This document shows positions 7,543 through 16,650 of a DNA stretch of 64,000 nucleotides, one piece after another. The translations under genes and the position numbers were made by a program. Below the pieces are notes generated by a model. It saw nothing but the letters and a program-made list of their open reading frames with translations. It was not told the origin of the DNA and searched no databases. Positions within the stretch are counted from its first letter, which is position 1. Each line of letters opens with the position of its first letter. Source of the DNA: JAUIET01 sp045106985 (GTDB taxonomy: Bacteria; Pseudomonadota; Gammaproteobacteria; Pseudomonadales; JAUIET01); contig JBGCFQ010000009.1 of NCBI GenBank assembly GCA_045106985.1, positions 186,001 to 250,000 of the forward strand, written 5' to 3'.

Positions 7543-9657
7543 TTACTTTGCGAGTTGCGAAATATCGGCAATCTGACTGAACAGGTCGCGCAGCTGCTGT
7601 AAAAGCGCCAGTCGGTTGGCTCGTATGGCCGGGTCTTCGTCGAGTACCATTACACTGTCAAAGAAACGGTCAATGGGCTCTTTCAGGTCGGCAAGTGAAG
7701 ATAAAGCCCGTTCATAATCGCGACTGGCAAGCAGTGGTTCAACTGCGCTTTGTTTCAGTTTAATCGCGTCTGCCAGCTCGGTTTCGGCGCCTGAGCTGAA
7801 CAGAGCCGAATTTAAGGATGCCGGTATGGCCGCCGTGTCCTGCTTAGCCAGTAGGTTGCTTACTCGTTTATTTGCCGCGGCGAGTGCCTCAGACTGCTCT
7901 AAGGCAGCAAAAGCGGTGACAGCATGAACTCTACGATCTATATCTACCGGGTTGTCGATGCTGGTATGCAATACAGCGTGCAAGGTTTCCGCTTTGACGC
8001 CTTTATCGCTGTACCAGCTTCGCAGTCGCTCAAGAATATAGGCCAGTACTTTGGGCTCCACGTCGGTTTCAGGTAGCTGTTTATGTAAGGAGGCTGCTTT
8101 TGCAATTAACTGGCCCAAAGGCATCTCGATATTTTTCTCTATCATAATCCGCAGTAAGCCAACCGACGACCGGCGCAATGCGAATGGATCTTTTGAACCT
8201 GTTGGTGGTTGGCCAATACCAAAAATACCGACCAATGTGTCAACGCGGTCGGCCATACTTATCCAGAGCCCGCTCTGTGTTTCTGGAAGTCTGTCACCGG
8301 CAAATCGTGGCAGATAATGCTCTTCAATTGCGGCGGCAACTTCAGCCGCTTCGTTTTGATCACTCGCATAGTATCGACCCATAACGCCTTGTAAGTCAGC
8401 GAACTCGCCTACCATGTCACTGACCAAGTCAGCTTTGCAGAGCTCAGCAGCGCGTTGGCAGTGTGTCTTTGATTCTTCGTAAGCTGTTGGGTGTTGTTGG
8501 CCAATAAAGTCGGCCAGCTGGGCAATACGCTGGGTTTTATCGCCAACGCTTCCGAGTTGGTCTTGAAAAACCACTTTCTGCAATTTCTCAGCCATGCTGG
8601 CTAAAGGTTGGCGGGCATCATTTGAATAAAAGAACTGGGCATCCGCTAACCGTGGCCTAATAACTCGTTCATTACCGGAAATTATTTCCGTTGTATCTTT
8701 GCTATCAATATTTGCAACGGTAACAAAGTTTGGCAACAGTGCGCCGTTCTTATCGAGAACATGGAAGTACTTTTGGTGCGAACGCATCGAAGAGATTAGC
8801 GCTTCTTTTGGCAACGCCAAAAACTCGGTGTCGAACGTACCGCTTAAACAATGGGGCCATTCCACAAGGCCGCAAACCTCATCAAGCAAAGCCTCTTCTA
8901 CGACTATATTTCCGCCCAGGTTCTTAGCACAAACCTCGAGCTGCTCGCGAATGATCTGTTTGCGTTTGTCAAAGTCGGCAACAACAAAACCCTGCTTTAA
9001 CAATATCGATTCGTAGTTAGCGGCCTCAGGCACGTCTAGTTCGTGATTAGGGTTGCTGTACTCCCCCATAAACCTGTGGGCGCGCGTCGTAATGCCCGAC
9101 GTTACGCCGTATACGTTTAGTTCGATGGTTTCGCTACCGTGCAGTGCAAGTAGCCATTTCACTGGGCGAATAAATTCATCGCGCCTGTTGCCCCAGCGCA
9201 TCCGTTTTGGAATGGGCAGTTTGTTTAATACTTCTTGAACGATACTCTGCACAAAGTCCCGGCTCTGTTTGCCTGGTTCCAAGCTAATGTAAACCAGACG
9301 TTCACCTTTTGGCGTGTCAATCGTTTCAAGATCCGCTACTTCTACACCGCAACCAGCAGCAAAACCGCTGGCAGCCTTGCTCGGCTTGCCGTCGGCGTCG
9401 AAGGCCGCTTTGATGTTTGGCCCAAGCTTTTCAATGCGTTGTTCTGGCGTGGATTTCGGCACATCATGGACCAGTATCGCCAAACGGCGCGGGCTAGCGA
9501 ATGAACTGTGCGACAAGGAAACCCCGTTAGAAGATCTCAAGCCGGCAGAAGTTAAACCAGAAACGATGCCACGGCTAAATGACGCTGACAATTCCTGTAA
9601 CGCTAGAGGCGGCAACTCTTCAGTACCGAGTTCAATTAATAGATCTGCTGAGCTCAT
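7543..9657 (-). CDS. glyS: Glycyl-tRNA synthetase beta subunit
   Basis: Beta chain of the bacterial alpha2beta2 glycyl-tRNA synthetase; it binds tRNA-Gly and completes the enzyme with GlyQ. 704 residues, close to the E. coli 689. It opens with LLIELGTEELPPLAL, the family hallmark, and its C terminus carries the anticodon-binding DALR-like domain (about residues 590-704). The start ATG overlaps the glyQ stop by 4 bp, so the two chains are translationally coupled, which suits a fixed stoichiometry. Confidence 0.97.
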   Translation of the reverse strand: MSSADLLIELGTEELPPLALQELSASFSRGIVSGLTSAGLRSSNGVSLSHSSFASPRRLAILVHDVPKSTPEQRIEKLGPNIKAAFDADGKPSKAASGFAAGCGVEVADLETIDTPKGERLVYISLEPGKQSRDFVQSIVQEVLNKLPIPKRMRWGNRRDEFIRPVKWLLALHGSETIELNVYGVTSGITTRAHRFMGEYSNPNHELDVPEAANYESILLKQGFVVADFDKRKQIIREQLEVCAKNLGGNIVVEEALLDEVCGLVEWPHCLSGTFDTEFLALPKEALISSMRSHQKYFHVLDKNGALLPNFVTVANIDSKDTTEIISGNERVIRPRLADAQFFYSNDARQPLASMAEKLQKVVFQDQLGSVGDKTQRIAQLADFIGQQHPTAYEESKTHCQRAAELCKADLVSDMVGEFADLQGVMGRYYASDQNEAAEVAAAIEEHYLPRFAGDRLPETQSGLWISMADRVDTLVGIFGIGQPPTGSKDPFALRRSSVGLLRIMIEKNIEMPLGQLIAKAASLHKQLPETDVEPKVLAYILERLRSWYSDKGVKAETLHAVLHTSIDNPVDIDRRVHAVTAFAALEQSEALAAANKRVSNLLAKQDTAAIPASLNSALFSSGAETELADAIKLKQSAVEPLLASRDYERALSSLADLKEPIDRFFDSVMVLDEDPAIRANRLALLQQLRDLFSQIADISQLAK

Positions 9658-10577
9658 AAGTTGGCCCTCACTTCATCACTGGCCAACGGGAAGCCAAGTG
9701 CCTCCCTAGATTGGTAATAACTTTTAGCCACGCCGCGCGCCATGGTTCGAACCCGAAGAATAAAACGCTGCCGCTCAGTAACAGATATAGCGTGGCGGGC
9801 GTCCAGTAAATTGAAAGTATGAGAAGCCTTTAAGACTAATTCGTAGGCGGGCAGAGGAAGGTTTTTTTCTACTAGAGCGTTGCAGTCTTTCTCGTACACA
9901 TCAAAGGCAGAGAAAAGAAAATCGACATTGGCGTGGTCAAAATTGTAAGTGGATTGCTCCACCTCATTTTGATGATAAATATCGCCATAGCTAACCATAC
10001 CCATGGAGCTGTCGGCCCACCGCAGATCATAGACGCTATCGACTTCCTGCAAGTACATTGCAATACGTTCTAAGCCATAGGTTATTTCGCCAGTAACCGG
10101 GAAGCATTCTAGGCCGCCGGCTTGCTGGAAATAGGTGAACTGCGATATTTCCATGCCGTTTAGCCAAACCTCCCAACCTAAGCCCCAAGCGCCGAGGGTG
10201 GGCGACTCCCAGTTATCTTCAACGAAGCGAATATCATGCACCAAAGGGTCAATACCCATAGCGCGCAATGAGTCCAGATACAACTCCTGAAAATTATCAG
10301 GATTGGGCTTCATAACGACCTGAAACTGAAAGTAATGCTGCAGTCGATTCGGGTTCTCACCATAGCGTCCATCGGTGGGGCGGCGAGAGCCCTGCAAATA
10401 CGCAGCGCTCCAGGATTCTGGGCCCACGGCCTTGAGAAAGGTTGCTGGGTGAAAGGTGCCCGCCCCTACTTCCATATCCAAAGGTTGCATAACCACGCAA
10501 CCATGACCAGCCCAAAATTGCTGGAGGCCGAAAATCAGACTTTGAAATGTGCTTACATCGATGCTTGCAGGGTTCAA
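9654..10577 (-). CDS. glyQ: Glycyl-tRNA synthetase alpha subunit
   Basis: Catalytic alpha chain of glycyl-tRNA synthetase (class II). Core motifs include QPLDMEVGAGTFHP, SRRPTDGRYGENPNRLQHY and GWEVWLNGMEISQFTYFQQ. The frame stays open to an ATG at 10682, but that adds 35 residues with no family counterpart. TTG 10577 (MNPASIDVSTFQSL) matches E. coli GlyQ length (307 versus 303) and has an AAGG ribosome site 8 nt upstream. A TATAAT at 10668-10663 on this strand would lie downstream of the long start, which further supports the TTG. First gene of glyQ-glyS-gmhB-plsC. Confidence 0.96.
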   Translation of the reverse strand: MNPASIDVSTFQSLIFGLQQFWAGHGCVVMQPLDMEVGAGTFHPATFLKAVGPESWSAAYLQGSRRPTDGRYGENPNRLQHYFQFQVVMKPNPDNFQELYLDSLRAMGIDPLVHDIRFVEDNWESPTLGAWGLGWEVWLNGMEISQFTYFQQAGGLECFPVTGEITYGLERIAMYLQEVDSVYDLRWADSSMGMVSYGDIYHQNEVEQSTYNFDHANVDFLFSAFDVYEKDCNALVEKNLPLPAYELVLKASHTFNLLDARHAISVTERQRFILRVRTMARGVAKSYYQSREALGFPLASDEVRANL

Positions 10578-10662
10578 AAAAGTTACCTTACTTTTGCCTA
10601 GAATAGGTGCCCGACTAGCGTGATTTATTGGCCAAGGAACGGGCTTGGAAAAACAGCGCAGC

Positions 10663-10668
10663 ATTATA
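10663..10668 (-). promoter_or_regulatory. Candidate -10 box for glyQS operon
   Basis: Perfect TATAAT read on the minus strand, preceded by TTG, about 86 bases before the TTG start chosen for glyQ. No good -35 lies at 16-18 bp, so the assignment rests on the -10 alone. The region also holds the start of the divergent lpxL-like gene. Confidence 0.4.
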
Positions 10669-10726
10669 CAATGTTTGCTCATTCCAAGATCACACAGTTT
10701 TCTAGTATCAGCTCCGGCGTTTCATC

Positions 10727-11608
10727 ATGAATGTGAAGTTTCAACTGGCGAAAGCCGTGTTTTCTGCCCTAGCGTTGGTGCCCTTGTCTATTAGCCGCGG
10801 GCTTGGCCATCTTGTAGGCTGGCTGCTTGGGAAGACCAAAGATCGTAATGTTCGCATTATAAAAGCCAATCTAACGCTCTGTTTTCCTGACAAGAGCGAA
10901 GCCGAACGCGAACAACTATTAAGCGAGCGCTTGCAAATACTGGGTGCAACGGCGCTGGAAATGCTGAAAATTTGGGGCGCAAGCAGCAAAGCTGTTCATG
11001 GTTTGGTTGCGGAGGTTGACGGCCGTGAGTTGTTAGAAGAAGCCATCCAACAAGGCCGGGGCACCATTATTCTCGCGCCACATTTGGGTAATTGGGAGGT
11101 AATAGGTCCTTTTCTGACCCAGTGCGCCAGTGTGGTGAAGATAATGTACTCTAGGCCGAAGAGCGACACTATGCATCAACTGATAGTAGACGCTCGACAA
11201 CGCACCGGTGTAATGCTGGTGCCGGCTGACCGATCCGGGGTTGTTCAACTTCTAAAAACTCTGCGAGCAGGTGACATGATCGGTATTCTGCCAGACCAGG
11301 TGCCAGCCGATGAGAGCGGCGTATTTGCGCCATTTTTTGGTCAACAGGCGCTAAGTATGACCTTAATGAGTAATTTGGCCCGCAAAACCGGCGCGGCTGT
11401 CATCACCGCTTATGCTTTGCCAACCCCGTCAGGCTTTAAAATTGTTCTATCAAAGCCAGACCCAGCGATCTACGCGGAAGATCTGAATGAATCAGTTGCC
11501 GCTATGAACCGAACCATTGAAGCATGCGTTACCCAACATCCAGCGAATTACCAATGGGAATACAAGCGATTCAAACGCCGGCCAGAAGGGCTTGCGGAGC
11601 TGTATTAA
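10727..11608 (+). CDS. Lipid A late acyltransferase (LpxL/HtrB family)
   Basis: Inner-membrane enzyme that adds a secondary acyl chain to lipid A (or a related glycolipid) from acyl-ACP. 293 residues. The N terminus is a membrane anchor (about residues 8-34). The catalytic H-x4-E is in APHLGNWEV (about residue 123), followed by the ILPDQVP motif and the C-terminal YQWEYKRFKRRP. The gene is divergent from glyQS and stands alone. Position matches the lipid A acyltransferase next to glyQ in Pseudomonas. Whether it is LpxL- or LpxM-like in chain specificity is not decidable here. Confidence 0.9.
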   Translation: MNVKFQLAKAVFSALALVPLSISRGLGHLVGWLLGKTKDRNVRIIKANLTLCFPDKSEAEREQLLSERLQILGATALEMLKIWGASSKAVHGLVAEVDGRELLEEAIQQGRGTIILAPHLGNWEVIGPFLTQCASVVKIMYSRPKSDTMHQLIVDARQRTGVMLVPADRSGVVQLLKTLRAGDMIGILPDQVPADESGVFAPFFGQQALSMTLMSNLARKTGAAVITAYALPTPSGFKIVLSKPDPAIYAEDLNESVAAMNRTIEACVTQHPANYQWEYKRFKRRPEGLAELY

Positions 11609-11642
11609 AGAAAGACCGGAGGAAAGGCGGGCTGGTGAAGCC

Positions 11643-12395
11643 CTACTGCCAAAGCTTATTAAGCTCTTTACCATCAGTATGCGAAACGATCATTCGATAC
11701 ATGCGTCCGTTGACATTGGATTTGACCGAATCAAGAATTAACTGATCTGGGTCGCATTCTTCGGCGAGTTTCAGTAGTCGCTCGAATTGAGAGATAAATT
11801 GCTCCGTATGCTTGGTGCGTATTTCTGTTCCATAAAATAAATCACGCATATTCTGTTCGCCAACAACGTTAAGTATCATAAATTGGCGACCAAACAGCTC
11901 GGGGTCTCCTCGCTTCATTTCTGTCCACATCCGATTCAACGCGTCTCTGTCTACTTGGCCGGTACCGGTAGCTCCTTGGCTCGACAAATAGAGCAAACCA
12001 GTAATCACCCCAAGAGACTCGCGCACCATTTCACTCAAGCGCATAAATGTTAGGCGCTTATTGTGGTCCGAATTGGTTTGAATCGATTTGGCTTGTATCT
12101 CAGCCTGGTCGGAGCTGCGGCGCATTTCGTAATACTGCTGTTGGATAGCATCGGTATTGCGCGACAGTTCTTTCTGCTGAAGAAAATAACCAATTACTAA
12201 CCATAGAAACGCTAATGGGGCGAAGGCACCTTCGAGAAAACTACCCATCGACTCCAGTGGTTGTGACAGAAACTGCGACCAGCCTATGGTGTTTGAGACG
12301 TAATAGGCACCGCCCCATAACCACAGGCTGGTAATAACCAAAGCCAGCAGTATGCGCCAATCCCAACCCTTTATTATCTGTGGCTGCACTTCCAT
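11643..12395 (-). CDS. Unknown two-TM membrane protein with coiled coil, linked to trkH
   Basis: I do not recognise a family. ATG 12395 is chosen because it has AGGAG 8 nt upstream and gives 250 residues; the frame is open to 12503 but that would overlap trkH. Two hydrophobic segments (about residues 14-32 and 53-72) are followed by a Gln/Glu-rich probable coiled coil (QQKELSRNTDAIQQQYYEM) and a soluble C-terminal half without recognisable motifs. It begins 20 bp after trkH, so it is probably the last gene of def-fmt-rsmB-trkA-trkH. A role as an accessory to K+ uptake is only a guess from position. Confidence 0.8.
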   Translation of the reverse strand: MEVQPQIIKGWDWRILLALVITSLWLWGGAYYVSNTIGWSQFLSQPLESMGSFLEGAFAPLAFLWLVIGYFLQQKELSRNTDAIQQQYYEMRRSSDQAEIQAKSIQTNSDHNKRLTFMRLSEMVRESLGVITGLLYLSSQGATGTGQVDRDALNRMWTEMKRGDPELFGRQFMILNVVGEQNMRDLFYGTEIRTKHTEQFISQFERLLKLAEECDPDQLILDSVKSNVNGRMYRMIVSHTDGKELNKLWQ

Positions 12396-12415
12396 AACGT
12401 GCTCTCCTAGTGCGC

Positions 12416-13864
12416 TTACTTTCGCCAAAACAGCGGCGAAAACAAAACAAGTAGTGTGAATATTTCTAATCGGCCAAGCAACATTGCAAAGCACAGTAGC
12501 CACTTCGCTGGATTACTAATATCACCATAATGGGTTGCAACTTGGCCAAGACCTGGACCCAGATTATTCAAAGAGGCAGCGGCGGCGGCGTATGCACTAA
12601 CGAAATCCAATCCCATACCCATTAAAACCAAAGTCAAAAATATAAATGTCACGATGTAAACGGCGATAAAACCCCATATGGCCGACATAACACGTTCAGC
12701 CACTGGACGATGTCCTAGCTTGATCGGGATTAACGCGTGCGGGTGTACGAGTTGCTTAATTTCTCGCAGGCCCTGCTTTAGCATCAGTAATGCACGAATC
12801 ACTTTCATGCCACCACCCGTGCTGCCAGCGCAGGCACCAATAAAAGCCATAGCAATCAATAAAAAAGGAACGAAAGCAGGCCAAGCACTGAAATTGGCAC
12901 TGGCAAAGCCAGTTGTGGTTGCTATCGACACTACCTGAAAGGTGCCATGCAGAGCAGCATCCGACCAGCTCATTGTGTCCCGAAGGCCCAGGGTGAGTAC
13001 CACCACAAAGGCGCCGATTGCCAATATGGTTAGGTAGAACTTCAATTCCGGATCAGTAAAATAGACGTTCAATGTAACGCGCCGCCACGCATAGAAATGC
13101 AGCGCGAAATTTATTCCGGCAAAAACCATGTAAAACATGGCGATGATCAATATGGCGGGGCTGTCAAAATAACCGAGGCTGAGATCGTGGGTAGAAAAGC
13201 CGCCAATAGACACCGTTGAAAAGCCATGTGCAATAGCATCAAAAGCTGTCATGCCAGCCAACCAGTAAGACAGCGCACAGCCAACCGTCATTAATACGTA
13301 AATTAGAAACAACCATTTGGCGGTGCTGGTGATACGCGGAGTGAGCTTACTGTCCTTGATCGGCCCAGGGGTCTCTGCTCTATAAAGCTGCATTCCACCT
13401 ATGCCCAGCATGGGTAATATCGCGACGGCAATCACGATAATTCCTATTCCACCCAACCACTGAAGCTGTTGACGATAAAACAAAATGGCTTTGGGCATGC
13501 TGTCCAAGCCCGTCAGCACAGTGGCTCCGGTCGTTGTTAAACCGGAAATACTTTCAAACACCGCGTCTGTTACCGATATGCTCGGAGACTCTGATAAAAA
13601 CAGAGGTAAAGCACCAAATAGCCCTAGTACAAACCAAAACATAGCGGTGACCAGGAATCCGTCGCGTACGCGTAACTCGTGCTCTGAATTACGACAAGGC
13701 AGCCATAACACAATGCCACTAACAAGTGTTGTTAGGAAAGCCTTTAAGAAAACACTGGTTGTACCGTCGGCGTAAATTTGAGAGACAATAATGGGCAGAA
13801 GCATCGTTAAGCTGAATAGCATCAGCAGAACGCCTAGAACACGAAATATTATAGAAAAGTGCAT
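12416..13864 (-). CDS. trkH: Trk potassium uptake channel subunit TrkH
   Basis: Membrane K+ channel subunit of the Trk system, gated by TrkA. 482 residues, the family length. It contains repeated M1-P-M2 units; the first filter loop is SGLTTTGATVL, and further pore loops follow at FSTVSIGGFSTHD, TTTGFASANF and SLNNLGPGLGQ. It lies 32 bp after trkA, the partner NAD-binding gating protein, in the same operon. Confidence 0.96.
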   Translation of the reverse strand: MHFSIIFRVLGVLLMLFSLTMLLPIIVSQIYADGTTSVFLKAFLTTLVSGIVLWLPCRNSEHELRVRDGFLVTAMFWFVLGLFGALPLFLSESPSISVTDAVFESISGLTTTGATVLTGLDSMPKAILFYRQQLQWLGGIGIIVIAVAILPMLGIGGMQLYRAETPGPIKDSKLTPRITSTAKWLFLIYVLMTVGCALSYWLAGMTAFDAIAHGFSTVSIGGFSTHDLSLGYFDSPAILIIAMFYMVFAGINFALHFYAWRRVTLNVYFTDPELKFYLTILAIGAFVVVLTLGLRDTMSWSDAALHGTFQVVSIATTTGFASANFSAWPAFVPFLLIAMAFIGACAGSTGGGMKVIRALLMLKQGLREIKQLVHPHALIPIKLGHRPVAERVMSAIWGFIAVYIVTFIFLTLVLMGMGLDFVSAYAAAAASLNNLGPGLGQVATHYGDISNPAKWLLCFAMLLGRLEIFTLLVLFSPLFWRK

Positions 13865-13896
13865 GTGTAGTTTATGCTTGTGTTGCCGGTAAGGCT

Positions 13897-15270
13897 TTAT
13901 AGAAAGTGAAAGCCAACCTGGAACAACCTTTCGACCTCGGTCACTTTTTGTTTATCAACCAGAAATAAAATTACATGGTCGTCGGATTCTACTTCCACTT
14001 CTTTATGCGCAATGATGACTTCTTCACCGCGCACCAGGGCACCAATAGTGGCCCCTTCTGGTAGGTCAATGTCTTCCAGTCTTTTACCCACCACTTTCGA
14101 GGAGCGTGAGTCGCCGTGGGCGACAATTTCCATCGCCTCGGCCGCTCCGCGTCGCAAAGAGTAAACGTTGGCCATATCACCTCGGCGAACATGGGTCAAA
14201 ATACTACCGATAGTGATTTGGTGCGGAGAAATAGCGATATCAATATCACCCCCTTGCACCAGATCAACGTAAGCGGGATTAGCAATCAGCGTAATGACTT
14301 TCCGCGCGCCGCGTTTTTTTGCCAGCAGCGACGCCATAATATTGGCCTCATCATCATTGGTTACCGCTAGAAACAAATCTGTGTACTCAATATTCTCAGC
14401 GGTCAGCAGTTCGCTGTCGGTGGCGCTGCCATATAAGACAATGGATTTTTGTAAATTCTCAGACAGGTACATCGCGCGCTCTTTGTTGTACTCGATTATC
14501 TTCACTTGATAATCTTGTTCAATAGCTTCAGCGAGACGCGCTCCGATATTGCCACCGCCGGCAATCATCACTCTCTTATACGGTTTTTCGAGGCGTCTTA
14601 GTTCGGCCATCACCGCCGGTATATGCTCACTGGCGGCGATAAAGAATATCTCGTCATCAACCTCAACAACAGTCGATCCCTCCGGGATAATGGGCCGATC
14701 GCGTCGAAATATAGCGGCTACGCGAGTGTCGCCTTTCTTCATGTGCTTGCGAATTTCGCGAAGCTCCTGACCCATCAACAGCCCGCCATAGTAGGCTTTG
14801 ACAGCTACCAGTTTAACTTTGCCTCCAGCGAAATCCAAAACCTGAAGGGCGTCCGGGTTATACACCAGGTTTTGCAGATAGCTGGTCACTAACTGCTCTG
14901 GGCTAATCCATACATCGATTGGAATAGCCTCATTGCGAAATATTTCCTCTCGATTCTGATATTCCGGTGAGCGAATACGACTTACTTTCATTGGTGTGTG
15001 AAACATCGTGAAAGCAATTTGACAGGCAATCATATTGATTTCATCACTGCTGGTAACAGCGATTAACATATCCGCGTCTTCGGCTCCCGCGCGGCGCAAT
15101 ACATTGGGGTGCGATGCGTGACCGACCAGCGTTCGAATATCCAGGCGATCCCCCAATTCGTGTAGCACGTCTGGGTTTTGATCAACCAGTGTAATTTCAT
15201 TTTGCTCGTCGGCAAGAGCTTCTGCGAGGCGACCACCAACTTGCCCGGCACCGAGAATGATTATGTTCAA
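13897..15270 (-). CDS. trkA: Trk system regulatory protein TrkA
   Basis: Cytoplasmic nucleotide-binding regulator of the Trk K+ channel. 457 residues built as two RCK repeats: RCK-N with GAGQVGGRLAEAL at residue 7 and a second with GGGNIGARLAEAIE near residue 238, each followed by an RCK-C (TrkA-C) ligand domain. Placed 15 bp after rsmB and 32 bp before trkH. The rsmB-trkA-trkH order is shared by many gammaproteobacteria. Confidence 0.97.
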   Translation of the reverse strand: MNIIILGAGQVGGRLAEALADEQNEITLVDQNPDVLHELGDRLDIRTLVGHASHPNVLRRAGAEDADMLIAVTSSDEINMIACQIAFTMFHTPMKVSRIRSPEYQNREEIFRNEAIPIDVWISPEQLVTSYLQNLVYNPDALQVLDFAGGKVKLVAVKAYYGGLLMGQELREIRKHMKKGDTRVAAIFRRDRPIIPEGSTVVEVDDEIFFIAASEHIPAVMAELRRLEKPYKRVMIAGGGNIGARLAEAIEQDYQVKIIEYNKERAMYLSENLQKSIVLYGSATDSELLTAENIEYTDLFLAVTNDDEANIMASLLAKKRGARKVITLIANPAYVDLVQGGDIDIAISPHQITIGSILTHVRRGDMANVYSLRRGAAEAMEIVAHGDSRSSKVVGKRLEDIDLPEGATIGALVRGEEVIIAHKEVEVESDDHVILFLVDKQKVTEVERLFQVGFHFL

Positions 15271-15285
15271 AAATCCAGACCCTTT

Positions 15286-16596
15286 CTAATTCGATTTCAG
15301 CAAACGGCAGTAATAAAAGCCATCGTGCTGCGCGGGCAGAAGCTGGCGACCGAAAGAACGCTGCTCTCCCCACGTCACCAAGATAGGATCATGCGTTGCA
15401 TCGGAATGCGTTTCAACAAATGCAGCGATAATTTGCTCGTTTTCTTCCGGTAAAATTGAACATGTGGCATAAAGCAGCTTGCCTCCCGGTTTTAGCCGCT
15501 GCCAACAGGAATGAAGAATGCTCTGCTGCTGCTGGTGCAAGGGCGCAAGGTCATCAGCCCGGCGCAAAAATTTGATGTCGGGGTTGCGTCGCAGTACACC
15601 CGTGGCCGAGCAAGGCACATCGAGCAATATCCGGTCGTATTCCGAGTTCGGCCAGCTCCACTGCGCAGCCTCTGCGGCGTCCGCAACGACCAGGTTGGCC
15701 CGCATTCCCAAACGCTGAAGGTTTTCCTCCACCCTGCTTAAACGTTGCGCATTATTGTCCACCGCGTCTAGCTCTATACTATTGCACGATTCGAGCAGAT
15801 GCCCGGTTTTACCGCCGGGCGCGCAGCAAGCGTCGAGAACATGATGACCAGGCTCTAACTCCATTAACTCAGCGGCTAATTGAGCTGAGGAATCCTGAAC
15901 GCTCACCTCGCCACGATCAAACCCTGGAAGAGAGAACACGTCGGTCGGTTTTTCTAAGGTGATAGCCGACATGGATGTAGTGCTGATGTGAGCCTCAATA
16001 GCATTGGTCGCGAGAATCTCTAGGTATTGCTCTCGCGTATGATGCTGCGCATTGACTCGTATCGTCATTGGCGGTCGACTGTTGCTTGCCTCAAATATTG
16101 ATTCGCTGTGCAGTCGCCAGCTTGTATTGATGTGATTAAACAACCAATCGGGGAAGGCCTGTGACTGCGCTGGGCTTAAATTGCTATGCAGCTCATCTGT
16201 TTGGCGCTCGTAATTTCTCAACACCGCATTGATCAACGCTTTGGCCCACTGCTTGTTTAACACGCCCGCGGCGGCCACTGTTTCTGAAACACTGGCATGA
16301 ACAGGAACACGCATATGTTTTGCCTGATAAAGCCCAATCAGTAACAGGGCGCGCAAATCGCTGTCTTTGTTGCGAATTCCCTTTTTTAGCAGTTGCTGTA
16401 ATAGGCCGTCGAGCTCGAAATACCAGCGCATGACGCCAAAACAAAACTCCCTTACTTCGGTCAGATGTTCTGCGTCAATTCTGACACGGCCACCCAGTTC
16501 TGACGCTAATGAGCCCTTATGCTGTAATACTCGACCCAGAATTATTGCCGCAATTGCACGGCTACTGCTTTGAGTTTTTGACTGTTTAGTCGCCAT
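15286..16596 (-). CDS. rsmB: 16S rRNA (cytosine-967-C5)-methyltransferase
   Basis: SAM-dependent rRNA m5C methyltransferase acting on free 16S rRNA. 436 residues: an N-terminal NusB-like RNA-binding domain (about 1-140) and a C-terminal methyltransferase with the SAM motif DACCAPGGKTGHLLE, the DVPCSATGVLRRNPDI motif (first catalytic-region Cys) and LLYATCSILPEEN (second Cys, the nucleophile in this family). It lies between fmt and trkA in the operon that starts at def. Confidence 0.96.
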   Translation of the reverse strand: MATKQSKTQSSSRAIAAIILGRVLQHKGSLASELGGRVRIDAEHLTEVREFCFGVMRWYFELDGLLQQLLKKGIRNKDSDLRALLLIGLYQAKHMRVPVHASVSETVAAAGVLNKQWAKALINAVLRNYERQTDELHSNLSPAQSQAFPDWLFNHINTSWRLHSESIFEASNSRPPMTIRVNAQHHTREQYLEILATNAIEAHISTTSMSAITLEKPTDVFSLPGFDRGEVSVQDSSAQLAAELMELEPGHHVLDACCAPGGKTGHLLESCNSIELDAVDNNAQRLSRVEENLQRLGMRANLVVADAAEAAQWSWPNSEYDRILLDVPCSATGVLRRNPDIKFLRRADDLAPLHQQQQSILHSCWQRLKPGGKLLYATCSILPEENEQIIAAFVETHSDATHDPILVTWGEQRSFGRQLLPAQHDGFYYCRLLKSN

Positions 16597-16650
16597 CTTT
16601 TGTCTTGCTCTGTTTGACTGTATTGTTCTAAGAACTTGGGTCGAGCAATC

